This document shows positions 35,355-44,413 of a DNA stretch of 64,000 bases, in pieces (position 1 is the first letter of the stretch; every line of letters begins with the position of its first letter). The DNA is taken from positions 1 through 64,000 of the forward strand of contig NZ_FPBC01000008.1 in NCBI RefSeq assembly GCF_900116605.1, given 5' to 3'. Under the pieces are notes generated by a model that was not told where the DNA came from, searched no databases, and saw only the letters and a list, made by a program, of their open reading frames with translations. Source of the stretch: Pseudomonas marincola (lineage in GTDB: Bacteria > Pseudomonadota > Gammaproteobacteria > Pseudomonadales > Pseudomonadaceae). A program made the translations under genes and the position numbers.

Positions 35355-36023
35355 TCAAACCCACTGATCATTACGCTTGCGGCGTACGCGCAACATGGTC
35401 GGCAAGATCAAACCGGCCAACAATCCACCGCCGGCGATGCTGCCGCCGTAGATCATGTACTGCATGAGCACTTGTTTGTTTTCGCCGCCGAGTTGCGCCT
35501 GCAACTCACGCACTTGCGACTGTGCCTGGGTCAATTCGCTGTCCAGCGATGATCGCGCGGCTTGCAGCTCATCAATCAGCTTTTTGCGCGCATCCATCGT
35601 CTCTTGCATGCCTTTGACGCGGGTTTTCCAGGTCTCGTTAATCCCGTCCAGCTCTGTGCTCAACTCGGTGACCTTCTGCTCCAACATCGGCAGGCGCTCG
35701 GCCTGGCCCGGTACGTCTTGCAGGTCGCGGCTCGGAATCCACACGGTGCTGCCACTCTGGCCGCGGACCTGGCTGTAATCACCTTTGGTGTTGAGCAGTT
35801 CGACGCGCTCACCCGAGGTGAGTGTTCCGACAATCCTGTAGCCATCCGTGGGGCCACTGCGAACGTAGGTACTGAGGCTGTCACTGACCCAGCGCGCATT
35901 GTCATTGCTCTCCTCGGCTTGTGCCTGGGTACCGCCCATCAGCAAGCCGCCTAGCAAGCAGGCGCCGAGTACAGGTTTCTGGAAGGAGGAGACGCAAGCG
36001 GAGAAATGACGAGATAGGGACAT
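35355..36023 (-). CDS. SH3-domain envelope protein (YgiM/TIGR04211 type)
   Basis: This 222-residue protein has a signal peptide (about 1-36), a bacterial SH3 domain at about 45-105 (VRSGPTDGYRIVGTLTSGE, WIPSRDL), a coiled coil at about 110-185, and one C-terminal transmembrane helix (YGGSIAGGGLLAGLILPTML) followed by a basic tail. The layout matches the YgiM group, which is anchored in the inner membrane facing the periplasm. Function is unclear; a cell-wall role is suspected for the family. The gene is monocistronic. Confidence 0.87.
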   Translation of the reverse strand: MSLSRHFSACVSSFQKPVLGACLLGGLLMGGTQAQAEESNDNARWVSDSLSTYVRSGPTDGYRIVGTLTSGERVELLNTKGDYSQVRGQSGSTVWIPSRDLQDVPGQAERLPMLEQKVTELSTELDGINETWKTRVKGMQETMDARKKLIDELQAARSSLDSELTQAQSQVRELQAQLGGENKQVLMQYMIYGGSIAGGGLLAGLILPTMLRVRRKRNDQWV

Positions 36024-36293
36024 GGGTAAATATCTTCACGTAGCTTAAAAATGAAGCCCGAAAAACGAGCGTGATAACAATCGGCCCGGCCATTTGTTTT
36101 AGGCATTGAGCGTTGTGAAGAACGGCGATCGCGCAGCCACCCAATGGCGACTGGCCATCCCCCTTCCGCGAGGCCGACTACAGACTGACAACCGTAAATT
36201 GGATTGAGTTCACTGCGGATTCAGTGCATGTGATGGGTGGCGCAAAACAGCGAATTTGCAGGGTTGCGCTGAACGTACTTCAAAGCGCTCGAC

Positions 36294-36875
36294 TCAGGGC
36301 GCCGCGATGCGCGCCAACACCTTGGGTGGCTGGGTGAGTGGCAAAGCCAGAATCAGCCCCTCGCCAGACGCCGGATAGATGCCGCTAAGGGCTGTGATGT
36401 TGACCTGATGGGAAATCAGCACCAGCCGCTGACTGCGCTCAAGAGCGTTGATCTGGGCAATAAGCGCCTGGGTTTGGCGGTTTGCGTTGTCTCGCTCGGT
36501 AAAAAACGAATCGAGCGCTTGCAGCGTCTCGACCTTGCCCGCCTGCATGCCTTTACCGGTATCAACCGCGCGGCACCAACTGCTGGAAAGAATGCGCAGC
36601 GGCGTGATGCCCTGCTGCTGCAACAACCTGCCCCAGCGCGCGGCTTGCTCACGGCCGAGAGGGCTCAGATTACGCTGAGTGGAGCAATCGCCAGGGGTGA
36701 AGTTGGCCGGATCGCCAAGCCCCGGCGCATCTGTGTGGCGCAGCAACAGCAGCGCAGACCCGCTGCGCAGTTGTTGCCAAGCCGCTTCTACAGTGGTTTG
36801 AGCAGAACTTGCGGGAGCGCACACGCAGCACAAAACAAGCGCCGCGAATCGCCCCCAGACGCTAGACCTTAACAC
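36294..36875 (-). CDS. Secreted histidine-phosphatase-family protein
   Basis: This 193-residue protein has a signal peptide ending about residue 25 and a histidine phosphatase core. The phosphohistidine motif appears as LLRHTDAPG, with T in place of the usual G/A after RH. The second histidine is in LISHQVNI, and the SSSWCRAVDTG segment is also typical. It is likely periplasmic, and its substrate is unknown. Its start overlaps the end of the small membrane-protein gene upstream by 14 bp, so the two are probably translated together. Confidence 0.8.
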   Translation of the reverse strand: MLRSSVWGRFAALVLCCVCAPASSAQTTVEAAWQQLRSGSALLLLRHTDAPGLGDPANFTPGDCSTQRNLSPLGREQAARWGRLLQQQGITPLRILSSSWCRAVDTGKGMQAGKVETLQALDSFFTERDNANRQTQALIAQINALERSQRLVLISHQVNITALSGIYPASGEGLILALPLTQPPKVLARIAAP

Positions 36876-37044
36876 TCCCCCGAGGCCCCATCAGCGCCCA
36901 GATAATCAAACCGACTACCGGAAGGAACAGAACGAGTAACGCCCACAAGATTTTCTTGCCAGTGTCCGTGTTGCTTTTAACGATGTTGATAATCGCCCAG
37001 ATATCCAGCGCGAGGATTATCAGCCCGATGATTTCCGATCCCAT
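36862..37044 (-). CDS. Small membrane protein, PLDc_N-type
   Basis: This is a 60-residue protein with two hydrophobic helices. IIGLIILALDIWAIINI and WALLVLFLPVVGLIIW match the short phospholipase-D N-terminal-like domain (PLDc_N) that often occurs alone. The ATG at 37044 has AGGAG upstream; an upstream in-frame start at 37101 is less likely. It overlaps the phosphatase gene and may form a small operon with it. Function unknown. Confidence 0.8.
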   Translation of the reverse strand: MGSEIIGLIILALDIWAIINIVKSNTDTGKKILWALLVLFLPVVGLIIWALMGPRGSVKV

Positions 37045-37296
37045 TTGAATACTCCTGGCTCTTGGTTTGAATTTAGAGAATAGACGGCTACGACCAAACA
37101 CACGTCGCAGTTGACTGACAACTCTTCAAAAGCGGCCTGTTCGCACCTTCCGGGCAACTTTGGTGGCGGATGTGGCATCAATCTGGAGCGCTGCAAAAAA
37201 TATTTTCTTTTGCCTGCATCCAATTGCCGCTCTGGCGGGTAGTACCAGTAGCAGCCACTAATTTGCTGCTCCTTTTGCCACTCTGGAGTGACTCGC

Positions 37297-37839
37297 ATGA
37301 ACGTTAAAAAGAATCTCGGCCTTGCCAGTATCACCCTCATCGCCAGCAGCCTGTTGGTTGGTACTTCGACCGCCTATGCACAAATGGACCTGCCAGACAC
37401 CATTAAGGTCCCAGCCGGCAATAAAATTGCGCTGGAAACAGTAGGCGTCGGCGAAATCACCTATGAGTGCCGCGACAAGGCCAGTGCCGCAGGCGAAACC
37501 GAATGGGTGTTTGTCGGGCCAAAAGCGGCGTTGAATGATCGCAGCGGCAAACAGGTTGGCGACTATTTCGGCCCACCAGCCACATGGCAAGCCAAAGACG
37601 GCTCGAAAATCACCGGCACACAAATGGCTGTCGCGCCTGCGGGCGATGGCAATATTCCCTACCAGCTGGTCAAAGCCAACCCTGCCGAGGGCAAGGGCGC
37701 AATGAGTGGCGTCAGCTATATCCAGCGCGTTGCTATCAAGGGCGGCGTAGCGCCGAGCAAGCCGTGCACCACCGCCAACAAGGGCAGCCAGGAAATCGTC
37801 AAGTATCAGGCCGACTACATTTTCTGGACCGCCAGCTAA
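37297..37839 (+). CDS. Secreted DUF3455 protein
   Basis: This is a 180-residue secreted protein with a signal peptide ending TAYAQ. The conserved core IPVGVGEITYECR-like segment (GVGEITYECRD) and FGPPATWQAKDGS match DUF3455, a family of unknown function. Two cysteines (in YECR and KPCT) may form a disulfide. The ATG at 37297 has GGAG upstream. It lies 10 bp before an ECF sigma factor gene, so it is probably part of that regulon and may be its target. Confidence 0.85.
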   Translation: MNVKKNLGLASITLIASSLLVGTSTAYAQMDLPDTIKVPAGNKIALETVGVGEITYECRDKASAAGETEWVFVGPKAALNDRSGKQVGDYFGPPATWQAKDGSKITGTQMAVAPAGDGNIPYQLVKANPAEGKGAMSGVSYIQRVAIKGGVAPSKPCTTANKGSQEIVKYQADYIFWTAS

Positions 37840-37849
37840 GCTGGTAGAC

Positions 37850-38503
37850 ATGAGCAGGTTACGCACGGTGCAAACTCGACTAATCTGCTCAGACACCTCC
37901 CCGGCCGAACAGGCTGGGGTATCCAAAGACTGCCGGCGCCCGAAACTATTGTCCGTACCTGAGCCTTCCTTCGACTACGAAGCGTGTTTAGCTGATTGCG
38001 CCCGAGGCGAGCAGCAAGCGCTGCACAACCTATACGATCAGGAAAGTGCCCGCCTACTCGGCGTGGCTCTGCGCATCGTGCGCGACACTGCTCTGGCTGA
38101 AGACATCGTGCATGATGCGTTCATCAAAATCTGGGCGCGTGCGGCCAGCTATGACGCATCGAGAGGCTCCGCCCGTGGCTGGATATTCAGCGTGACCCGC
38201 CATCTGGCGCTTAATTTTATGCGCGATAACGCCCGCAATGCTTCAGCCAGCGAGTTTGACGAAAACGCCCTGCCCGACGACTCGGCAACCGTTATCGCCG
38301 ACTCCTTTGAATACCGTGAACACAGCGGACGAATCTACAACTGCCTCGAGTTGCTCGAACCGGCGCGCCGCAACTGCATTCTGCATGCCTACGTTGACGG
38401 CTATTCGCATGCGCAAATCGCCGCGAAACTGGGCGCCCCGTTAGGCACCGTCAAAGCCTGGATCAAGCGCAGCCTGTCGGCCCTGCGGGAGTGCATGGGA
38501 TGA
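37850..38503 (+). CDS. ECF-family RNA polymerase sigma factor
   Basis: This is a 217-residue extracytoplasmic-function sigma factor. Region 2 (AEDIVHDAFIKIWARAASYD) and region 4 (YSHAQIAAKLGAPLGTVKAWIKRSL) are both clear. The N-terminal extension before about residue 40 is unusual. The ATG at 37850 lacks a strong ribosome site, and a later TTG near 37949 is an alternative start. Its stop overlaps the anti-sigma start (ATGA), the usual coupling for sigma/anti-sigma pairs. Confidence 0.9.
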   Translation: MSRLRTVQTRLICSDTSPAEQAGVSKDCRRPKLLSVPEPSFDYEACLADCARGEQQALHNLYDQESARLLGVALRIVRDTALAEDIVHDAFIKIWARAASYDASRGSARGWIFSVTRHLALNFMRDNARNASASEFDENALPDDSATVIADSFEYREHSGRIYNCLELLEPARRNCILHAYVDGYSHAQIAAKLGAPLGTVKAWIKRSLSALRECMG

Positions 38504-39201
38504 GCCCGCAAGCAATCGACGAACTGGCCAGTGAATACGTGCTCGGCACGCTCAGCGCCGAACAACGCGACGAGGTACGCCAGCGCCTGGCCAGCGAGCC
38601 TGAGTTGCGCGCGGCCGTGGATGCGTGGGAGCAGCGTTTGCTCGACCTCACAGCGCAAGCTGAAAGCCAACAACCTTCGCCGCTGTTGTGGCGGCGGATC
38701 GAACGCAGCGTTAACAGTGCCCGCAGGCAAACCCCTGCCCAGCCAACTACTCAGTCGTGGTGGAACATGCTGCCACTCTGGCGTGGCCTTGCCGGTGCTG
38801 GTATCGCTGCCAGCGTGGTTCTGGCCAGCGTGCTGATGCTGCGCGGCGCGGCGGTGAGTGAACCGAGTTATCTGGTGGTACTGGTTGCCCCGCAGGACAA
38901 AGCGCCGGGCTGGGTGGTTCAAGCCAGTAACCGCGAGGAAATCCAGCTGATTCCGTTAGGGGTGGCAGAAATCCCGCAAGACAAAGCCCTGCAGTTCTGG
39001 ACCAAAGGGGATGACTGGCAAGCGCCGGTTTCGCTGGGTCTGGTTAAGCCGGGACAAAGCTTGTCGATCTCGCTGGACAAACTACCGCCCTTGGCGCCCA
39101 ACCAATTGTTCGAGCTAACGCTGGAGAGCCCGACCGGTTCACCAACGGGCAAACCGACTGGCCCTATTCAGTTTATTGGCCGTGCCGTTAAGGTGATTTA
39201 G
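38500..39201 (+). CDS. Anti-sigma factor, RskA-type
   Basis: This is a 233-residue membrane anti-sigma factor. The N-terminal cytoplasmic part (DELASEYVLGTLSAEQRDEVRQRL) matches the RskA/ChrR-like anti-sigma helix. One transmembrane helix (GLAGAGIAASVVLASVLML) follows near residue 95, then a periplasmic RskA domain. The start overlaps the sigma-factor stop by 4 bp. It would hold the sigma factor at the membrane until a signal arrives. The signal is unknown. Confidence 0.88.
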   Translation: MSPQAIDELASEYVLGTLSAEQRDEVRQRLASEPELRAAVDAWEQRLLDLTAQAESQQPSPLLWRRIERSVNSARRQTPAQPTTQSWWNMLPLWRGLAGAGIAASVVLASVLMLRGAAVSEPSYLVVLVAPQDKAPGWVVQASNREEIQLIPLGVAEIPQDKALQFWTKGDDWQAPVSLGLVKPGQSLSISLDKLPPLAPNQLFELTLESPTGSPTGKPTGPIQFIGRAVKVI

Positions 39202-39334
39202 CTCTCTCTGGAGTCCACCATTTAACATCAATAAAAATGCACTTATAAGCCAATATCATTCATTGGATGATTCTATCCGTAACCCGCACACTATCCGTCT
39301 AGCCCTTGTGCATGGCCTGAAACGACCGTATCAG

Positions 39335-39374
39335 GCCTTCGGCAATACCAACTACCTCACCAAAAGCCGAAGGC
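39335..39374 (+). promoter_or_regulatory. Hairpin in the leader of ccoN
   Basis: GCCTTCGGC (39335-39343) pairs perfectly with GCCGAAGGC (39366-39374) across a 22-nt loop, 35 bp before ccoN. It could be the terminator of the sigma operon or a leader structure. No Anr/FNR box (TTGAT-N4-ATCAA) was found in 39202-39409. Confidence 0.45.
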
Positions 39375-39409
39375 AAGGCCCTTAGAACCTCTGCGTGCGA
39401 CGGATTAAA

Positions 39410-40861
39410 ATGCCTATTCAAAGCAGTACCCAAATTGACCAATCCTATAACTACGAGGTTGTCAGACGTTTTACTCTGGCCACCTTGTTCTGGGGGATTA
39501 TCGGCATGTTCATGGGCGTGTTTATCGCCGCCCAGTTGGTCTGGCCGGAGCTGAGCTTCGGCCTTGAGTGGACGACTTTCGGACGCCTGCGGCCGATTCA
39601 CACCAACGTGGTGATTTTTGCCTTTGGCGGCAGCGCGCTGTTTGCCACCTCGCTGTATGTGGTGCAGCGCACCAGCAGGATCAGGCTTATTTCCGATGGC
39701 CTGGCCCGCTTTGTATTCTGGGGCTGGCAGGCCTGCATTCTGGCAATGGTCATCAGCTATCCGCTGGGCATTACCACGTCCAAGGAATACGCCGAGATGG
39801 AATGGCCGATTGCGATTTTAGTTGCAGTGGTCTGGGTGGCTTATGGCTACTTATTCTTTGGCACGATTGCGCGCAGAAAGGTTAAGCACATATACGTCGG
39901 CAACTGGTTCTTTGGCGCCTTCATCATCGTCACGGGCATGGTGCATGTGGTCAATCACTTGTCTGTTCCGGTAAGCCTGTTCAAGTCCTACTCGGTTTAC
40001 TCCGGCGCCACCGATGCCATGATTCAGTGGTGGTATGGCCACAGCGTGGTCGGCTTTATTCTGACCGTGGGCTTTCTCGGCATCATGTATTACTTCGTGC
40101 CCAAGCAAGCCGAGCGCCCCATTTATTCTTATCGCCTGTCGATTGTGCATTTTTGGGCGATTATCACCCTGTACATTTGGGCTGGTCCGCACCACCTGCA
40201 TTACACCGCACTGCCTGACTGGGCGCAGTCTATCGGCATGGCCATGTCGCTGGTGTTGTTGGCGCCCAGCTGGGGCGGCATGATCAACGGCATGATGACG
40301 CTCTCAGGAGCGTGGCATAAATTGCGCGAAGACCCGATTTTGCGCTTTTTGGTGGTGGCCTTGGCGTTCTACGGCATGTCGACGTTTGAAGGGCCGATGA
40401 TGGCGATCAAAACCGTCAACTCACTCTCGCATTACACAGACTGGACCATTGGCCACGTGCATGCAGGGGCGCTGGGTTGGGTCGCGATGATCTCCATTGG
40501 CGCGCTGTATCACATGCTGCCCAAGCTGTATGGGCGCAGCCAGATGTACAGCATCCGGCTGATCAACGTGCACTTTTGGATGGGAACCATTGGCACCGTG
40601 CTGTACTTGGCGGCCATGTGGGTCAATGGCATCACTCAAGGTTTGATGTGGCGTGCAGTAAACGCCGATGGCACGCTGACTTATTCATTCGTTGAAGGCT
40701 TGCAAGCCAGTCACCCCGGATACCTGGTGCGCCTGATTGGCGGCGGAATTTTCGCCAGCGGCATGCTGCTGATGGCTTTTAACGCCTGGATGACCATCCG
40801 TGCAGGGCACGCCGTGGAAAACCTGCGCATCGACGCCGCTCACGAACCGGCAGTGGCCTGA
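39410..40861 (+). CDS. ccoN: Orphan cbb3-type cytochrome oxidase subunit I (CcoN4-like)
   Basis: This is a 483-residue heme-copper oxidase catalytic subunit of the inner membrane. Heme and copper ligands are visible: [23 protein letters not shown] and [11 protein letters not shown]. ccoO, ccoP and ccoQ are absent, so it must borrow partners from another locus, as known for CcoN3/CcoN4 in P. aeruginosa, where hybrid CcoN4 enzymes are linked to cyanide tolerance. The ATG at 39410 is chosen although its ribosome site is weak. It is followed by a small membrane protein gene 10 bp later. Confidence 0.92.
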   Translation: MPIQSSTQIDQSYNYEVVRRFTLATLFWGIIGMFMGVFIAAQLVWPELSFGLEWTTFGRLRPIHTNVVIFAFGGSALFATSLYVVQRTSRIRLISDGLARFVFWGWQACILAMVISYPLGITTSKEYAEMEWPIAILVAVVWVAYGYLFFGTIARRKVKHIYVGNWFFGAFIIVTGMVHVVNHLSVPVSLFKSYSVYSGATDAMIQWWYGHSVVGFILTVGFLGIMYYFVPKQAERPIYSYRLSIVHFWAIITLYIWAGPHHLHYTALPDWAQSIGMAMSLVLLAPSWGGMINGMMTLSGAWHKLREDPILRFLVVALAFYGMSTFEGPMMAIKTVNSLSHYTDWTIGHVHAGALGWVAMISIGALYHMLPKLYGRSQMYSIRLINVHFWMGTIGTVLYLAAMWVNGITQGLMWRAVNADGTLTYSFVEGLQASHPGYLVRLIGGGIFASGMLLMAFNAWMTIRAGHAVENLRIDAAHEPAVA

Positions 40862-40871
40862 GGAGACAACC

Positions 40872-41099
40872 ATGCACCTGTTGATTATCTGTATCGCCAG
40901 CATAATTTCAGTCTGGGGCTTGTATCGCAGTCTTTACCTGAACAATGACGAGGAGTTGATACAAGCGGGCTTGCTACCGTTTGCTGACGATCCCGATGCT
41001 GCCGAACGCGTAGAAGCGAAAACCGGCTTGCATTGTGATCATGTGTTCAACCCCGTCGCTGAAGCAGAGTTCGAACACGGCGATGTCTTTGACGCTTAA
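40872..41099 (+). CDS. Small membrane protein downstream of ccoN
   Basis: This is a 75-residue protein with one N-terminal transmembrane helix (LLIICIASIISVWGLYRSLY) and an acidic, soluble tail. It has one cysteine near residue 53 (TGLHCDHVFN). AGGAGA lies 7 bp upstream. The tight 10-bp spacing to ccoN suggests a subunit or assembly factor for the oxidase. I recall a small gene next to ccoN4 in P. aeruginosa too, but have not compared sequences. Confidence 0.8.
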   Translation: MHLLIICIASIISVWGLYRSLYLNNDEELIQAGLLPFADDPDAAERVEAKTGLHCDHVFNPVAEAEFEHGDVFDA

Positions 41100-41154
41100 C
41101 ACGCAACAGTTCCATAACCAGGGATGGTACCTGCGGTGTCTTTAGGCACGGCTT

Positions 41155-41185
41155 AGGCTCTCCAGTATGATGGTGAGCCTTTTTT
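41155..41185 (+). terminator. Rho-independent terminator of the ccoN unit
   Basis: AGGCTC (41155-41160) pairs with GAGCCT (41175-41180) across a 14-nt loop, and a run of T follows. It lies 55 bp after the small membrane protein and 34 bp before the HPP-CBS gene. Confidence 0.65.
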
Positions 41186-41218
41186 ATATTTACTCTATTG
41201 TCGAAAGCACCTTGGTTT

Positions 41219-42361
41219 ATGACTCGTTCACAACATTTTACGGCCTGGCTGCGTGCCTTCAAACCGGCCCCGATACATACCCGTCCCAGCGAATGGATCC
41301 GTGCCGCTCTCGGCGCCGGAGCCGCACTGCTGTTGAGCAGTTGGTTATGCAGTGTTCTCTTTGGCCTTGAAACAGCCCAGCATCTGGTCGGCCCTCTGGG
41401 GGCCTCAGCCGTGCTGTTGTTTGCCGTTTCATCCGGCGCACTGGCGCAGCCCTGGTCAATTATTGGCAGCTATCTGGTCGCCACTCTGGTCGCGCTCGGC
41501 ATTACCCATTTTTTTGGCTACAGCCTGTTCAGCGCCAGCGCCGCATTGACCCTCACACTGATACTCATGTGCACCGTCCGCTGCTTACATCCACCCGGCG
41601 GCGCACTGACACTCTGCGTGGTATTCGCCAACCCCAAACTCAGTGAAATGGGCTTGCAGGCATTTTTGCCGGTGATTGTCAGCGGTGCGTGCTTGCTTTG
41701 TTGCGCCTTGATTTACAACAACCTCACGCGTGTGCGCTATCCGCGCCAGCCAGCCGCAGCGCCAGCATCCGGGGATCACCACACGCGTGACCCTGCGCCG
41801 CAGTCGCGCGTGGGTATTACCAGCAAAGATTTGGATCAGGCGCTGGATGAACTCGGCGAGTTTGTTGACGTGACCCGCGAGGACCTCGAAACGATTATCC
41901 GCAGCACCGAGAAACACGCGCTGCGCCGCAGCATGGGGGATATTCGCGCGTCACAGGTCATGTCGCGCGATGTGATTTGGGCCAATCCGCAGACGAGTGC
42001 GCAAGAAGGCCTGCGGATGCTGCTGTTGCACCATTTGAAAGCCCTGCCGATTCTCGATGAGAAGTACCACTTGGTCGGCATCGTCAGCTTGGTCGACTTG
42101 GTCACGCCCAGCCTGAGAATGGCGAAAAAGCGCCGCTGGATCGGTTTGCGCAAACGTGATGAGGTCGTTCTCAGCGACATCATGAGCAGCCCGGTGAGTT
42201 GCGTAAACAGTGATGCCCACGCCGTTGAGCTGATTCCGCTGCTCTCGGACCGTGGCTTACACTGCCTGCCGGTAATTGAGCATGGCAAGATGGTCGGCGT
42301 CATTACTCAGTCCGACTTGATCGCTGCCCTGCACCGCGATTTGCTCAGCCATCTGGGCTGA
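41219..42361 (+). CDS. HPP-family membrane protein with C-terminal CBS pair
   Basis: This is a 380-residue fusion. The N-terminal HPP domain has four or five transmembrane helices and the signature CLHPPGGALT. The C-terminal half holds two CBS motifs (MSRDVIWANPQTSAQEGLRMLLLHHLKALP and MSSPVSCVNSDAHAVELIPLLSDRGLHCLPV). HPP proteins have been linked to nitrite transport in chloroplasts and cyanobacteria; the bacterial fusion is uncharacterised. CBS pairs usually bind adenine nucleotides, so transport may be energy-regulated. ATG 41219 is preferred over TTG 41198. Confidence 0.85.
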   Translation: MTRSQHFTAWLRAFKPAPIHTRPSEWIRAALGAGAALLLSSWLCSVLFGLETAQHLVGPLGASAVLLFAVSSGALAQPWSIIGSYLVATLVALGITHFFGYSLFSASAALTLTLILMCTVRCLHPPGGALTLCVVFANPKLSEMGLQAFLPVIVSGACLLCCALIYNNLTRVRYPRQPAAAPASGDHHTRDPAPQSRVGITSKDLDQALDELGEFVDVTREDLETIIRSTEKHALRRSMGDIRASQVMSRDVIWANPQTSAQEGLRMLLLHHLKALPILDEKYHLVGIVSLVDLVTPSLRMAKKRRWIGLRKRDEVVLSDIMSSPVSCVNSDAHAVELIPLLSDRGLHCLPVIEHGKMVGVITQSDLIAALHRDLLSHLG

Positions 42362-42387
42362 GCAAATACGCTTGAGTCGCTGCCTTG

Positions 42388-43248
42388 TTAAATCAGCGGC
42401 TCCCAACGCTGCGACCAGTCGGTATCACTCGCGACCACTTCGCGCAGCGCGCTGAACGCGTGCTGCAGCGTCTGGGAGTCACGCTCCCGTGAATAGACCA
42501 AATACGCCGGAAAACTAAACTCCGGCGCCTTGGGTACACGTTGCAGATAACCTTTCTCGATGTAGCTTTCGACCACGCGGGAGCGGAAATAGCCCGAGCC
42601 ACCATTTTCAAGAATGTGCTGTAGCGCTAAGGGGCCGAGGTTGATACTCACCGAAGCCTTGGCCTTATCAGGCAAGGCGCTGTCGTGCTGACGGCGAAAG
42701 CCTTCGCCCCAGTCCACATAAACATAAGGGTCTGGGTTGGCCGCACGCACCATGACCAGCTTTTCTTCGAATAACTGCTCAACCTGCAGGCCAGGCCAGT
42801 ATTCGGGTTTGAACACCACGGCGGCATCGAGCACACCGCGCTCCAGTAGGCGCAACAGCGTCATGCCTTCCGCCATTTCCGTGCGGATTGCATAGCTGGG
42901 AATTTGCTCGCGCAACGCACCGATCCACTTAAGCATCAGCGGATTACACAAGCTGACCTCCGCCCCAAGATGCAACACATGGTGGAAACCGTCAGGTAGC
43001 GGCAGCTCACGCTGCGCCGCGTCCCACGTCTCAAGCATCTGGGTGGCAAACACGACAAATGCTTCGCCATCGGCGGTAAGTTTCGCCCCGGCCCGATTAC
43101 GGATGAACAGTGTGCAATTGAGGTGGCTTTCCAGTTTTTGAACCCGCGCACTGACGGCCGTCTGGGTCAGGTGCAGACGCTCGGCCGCCGCAATGAAACT
43201 GCCGTGACGGGCAATTTCCAGAAAAGTACGGGTCAGGTCGATATCCAT
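42388..43248 (-). CDS. LysR-family regulator
   Basis: This is a 286-residue LysR-type regulator with a helix-turn-helix at residues 1-60 (FIAAAERLHLTQTAVSARVQKLE). I chose the ATG at 43248 over the GTG at 43257. It lies downstream of the aldarate operon on the same strand, beyond a strong terminator, so it has its own promoter. Whether it regulates sugar-acid genes is unclear. The five aldarate operators look like GntR/FadR sites, not LysR sites. Confidence 0.87.
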   Translation of the reverse strand: MDIDLTRTFLEIARHGSFIAAAERLHLTQTAVSARVQKLESHLNCTLFIRNRAGAKLTADGEAFVVFATQMLETWDAAQRELPLPDGFHHVLHLGAEVSLCNPLMLKWIGALREQIPSYAIRTEMAEGMTLLRLLERGVLDAAVVFKPEYWPGLQVEQLFEEKLVMVRAANPDPYVYVDWGEGFRRQHDSALPDKAKASVSINLGPLALQHILENGGSGYFRSRVVESYIEKGYLQRVPKAPEFSFPAYLVYSRERDSQTLQHAFSALREVVASDTDWSQRWEPLI

Positions 43249-43311
43249 GGGCTGCACTGCGCAAGAAGTGAGTCGCTATTGTAGCCAAACCATCCCAGCC
43301 GCATGCCCATT

Positions 43312-43339
43312 AAAAAGGGTGCGCTTGTGGCGCACCCTT
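43312..43339 (-). terminator. Rho-independent terminator of the aldarate operon
   Basis: On the minus strand a perfect 10-bp stem (AAGGGTGCGC/GCGCACCCTT) with a 5-nt loop is followed by a run of five T. It lies about 110 bp after the hydroxyacid dehydrogenase stop and ends the operon that starts at kdgD. Confidence 0.88.
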
Positions 43340-43450
43340 GGGGATGTTGCAGATTGAACTGCTGGTAAGAACACCGCAAAGGCTTGTGGCCAGTGAAGTG
43401 TATTTGCCGGACGGCGTGCGTCTCGACGAATCAGGTATAACCCAGGACCG

Positions 43451-44389
43451 TTACAGCGGGGTGACCAATCGCCCGTGACGGGCATATTCCAGCATATTGG
43501 CCAGCACCAACTCTTCCATGCGCAAGCGCGTTTCAGCGGTGCCACTGCCAACGTGCGGCAGAAGCACCACGTTATCCAGCGCCAGCAACTCGCTTGGCAC
43601 CAACGGCTCTTCGGCAAATACATCGAGCCCGGCGCCGCCCAGCGTGCCGTTGCTCAGAGCGCTGACCAAGGCCTGCTGATCGACCACCGACCCGCGCGCC
43701 ACATTGATCAGAATGCCGTTGCGGCCGAGCGCGGCAAGCTCGGCTGCCGAAATAAGATGATGCGTGGCAGCGCCGCCGGGACAGGTCAGGACCAGAAAGT
43801 CCGCCCACTCGGCAAGCGCCAGCAAATCCGCTTCGTAGGCCAACGGTGAGCCTGCAACCTGACGACGGTTGTGATAACGCACCTGCATATCGAAACCGCT
43901 CGCACGCTTGACCACGGCCTGACCAATGCGGCCCAGGCCGACAATGCCCAAACGCTTGCCGGTCACGCTACGCGCCAATGGGAAGTTGCCCATCAGCCAG
44001 CCGCCGTCACGCACGAATCGATCCGCCGCACTCATGCCGCGTGCGGTGTCGATAATCAGGCCCATGGCCAGATCGGCCACGCAGTCATTGAGCACATCAG
44101 GGGTATTGCTCACGGCAATGCCGCGATCACGGGCAACGTCGACCGCCAACGCATCGGTGCCCACACCAAAGCTGCAAATGGCCTTCACATTGGGCAGTTG
44201 CGCCAATAATTCAGCGCTGCAGCCGAAGCGCGCCGAAGTGGCAACCACTTCGAACTCACCGCCGTGCTGGGCCAGAAACGCCTGCGGATCAGTCTGCTGC
44301 CAAAGGGCAGTCACGTTGTACTCGTCAGCAAGACGCTGATTGAAACGCTCGGTAAGCGCGCCCACTTGCAGCACATTGAGACGTTGCAT
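43451..44389 (-). CDS. D-2-hydroxyacid dehydrogenase (hydroxypyruvate/glyoxylate reductase type)
   Basis: This is a 312-residue NAD(P)-dependent dehydrogenase. The Rossmann motif GLGRIGQAVVKRA, the substrate loop SFGVGTDAL, the catalytic arginine (NVARGSVVDQ), glutamate (FAEEPLVP) and histidine (LLPHVGSGT) are in order. The ATG at 44389 has AAGGAG upstream; a GTG at 44395 is worse. It is the last gene of the aldarate operon, 24 bp after garD. The oxidative aldarate route needs no such step, so it may recycle tartronate semialdehyde, hydroxypyruvate or a keto-aldonate. That role is inference. Confidence 0.86.
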   Translation of the reverse strand: MQRLNVLQVGALTERFNQRLADEYNVTALWQQTDPQAFLAQHGGEFEVVATSARFGCSAELLAQLPNVKAICSFGVGTDALAVDVARDRGIAVSNTPDVLNDCVADLAMGLIIDTARGMSAADRFVRDGGWLMGNFPLARSVTGKRLGIVGLGRIGQAVVKRASGFDMQVRYHNRRQVAGSPLAYEADLLALAEWADFLVLTCPGGAATHHLISAAELAALGRNGILINVARGSVVDQQALVSALSNGTLGGAGLDVFAEEPLVPSELLALDNVVLLPHVGSGTAETRLRMEELVLANMLEYARHGRLVTPL

Positions 44390-44413
44390 ACACACTCCTT
44401 TTAGCAGGCTCGA

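Noticed and set aside
34811..35367. Open frames of 160-180 codons through the tandem repeats
   Set aside because: Two frames are open at once and the linkers differ in length so the repeat changes phase. Composition is unlike neighbouring proteins, so the array is treated as noncoding.
39202..39409. Anr/FNR box upstream of the orphan ccoN
   Set aside because: I searched by eye for TTGAT-N4-ATCAA here and upstream of ccoG (16348-16547) and found no acceptable match.
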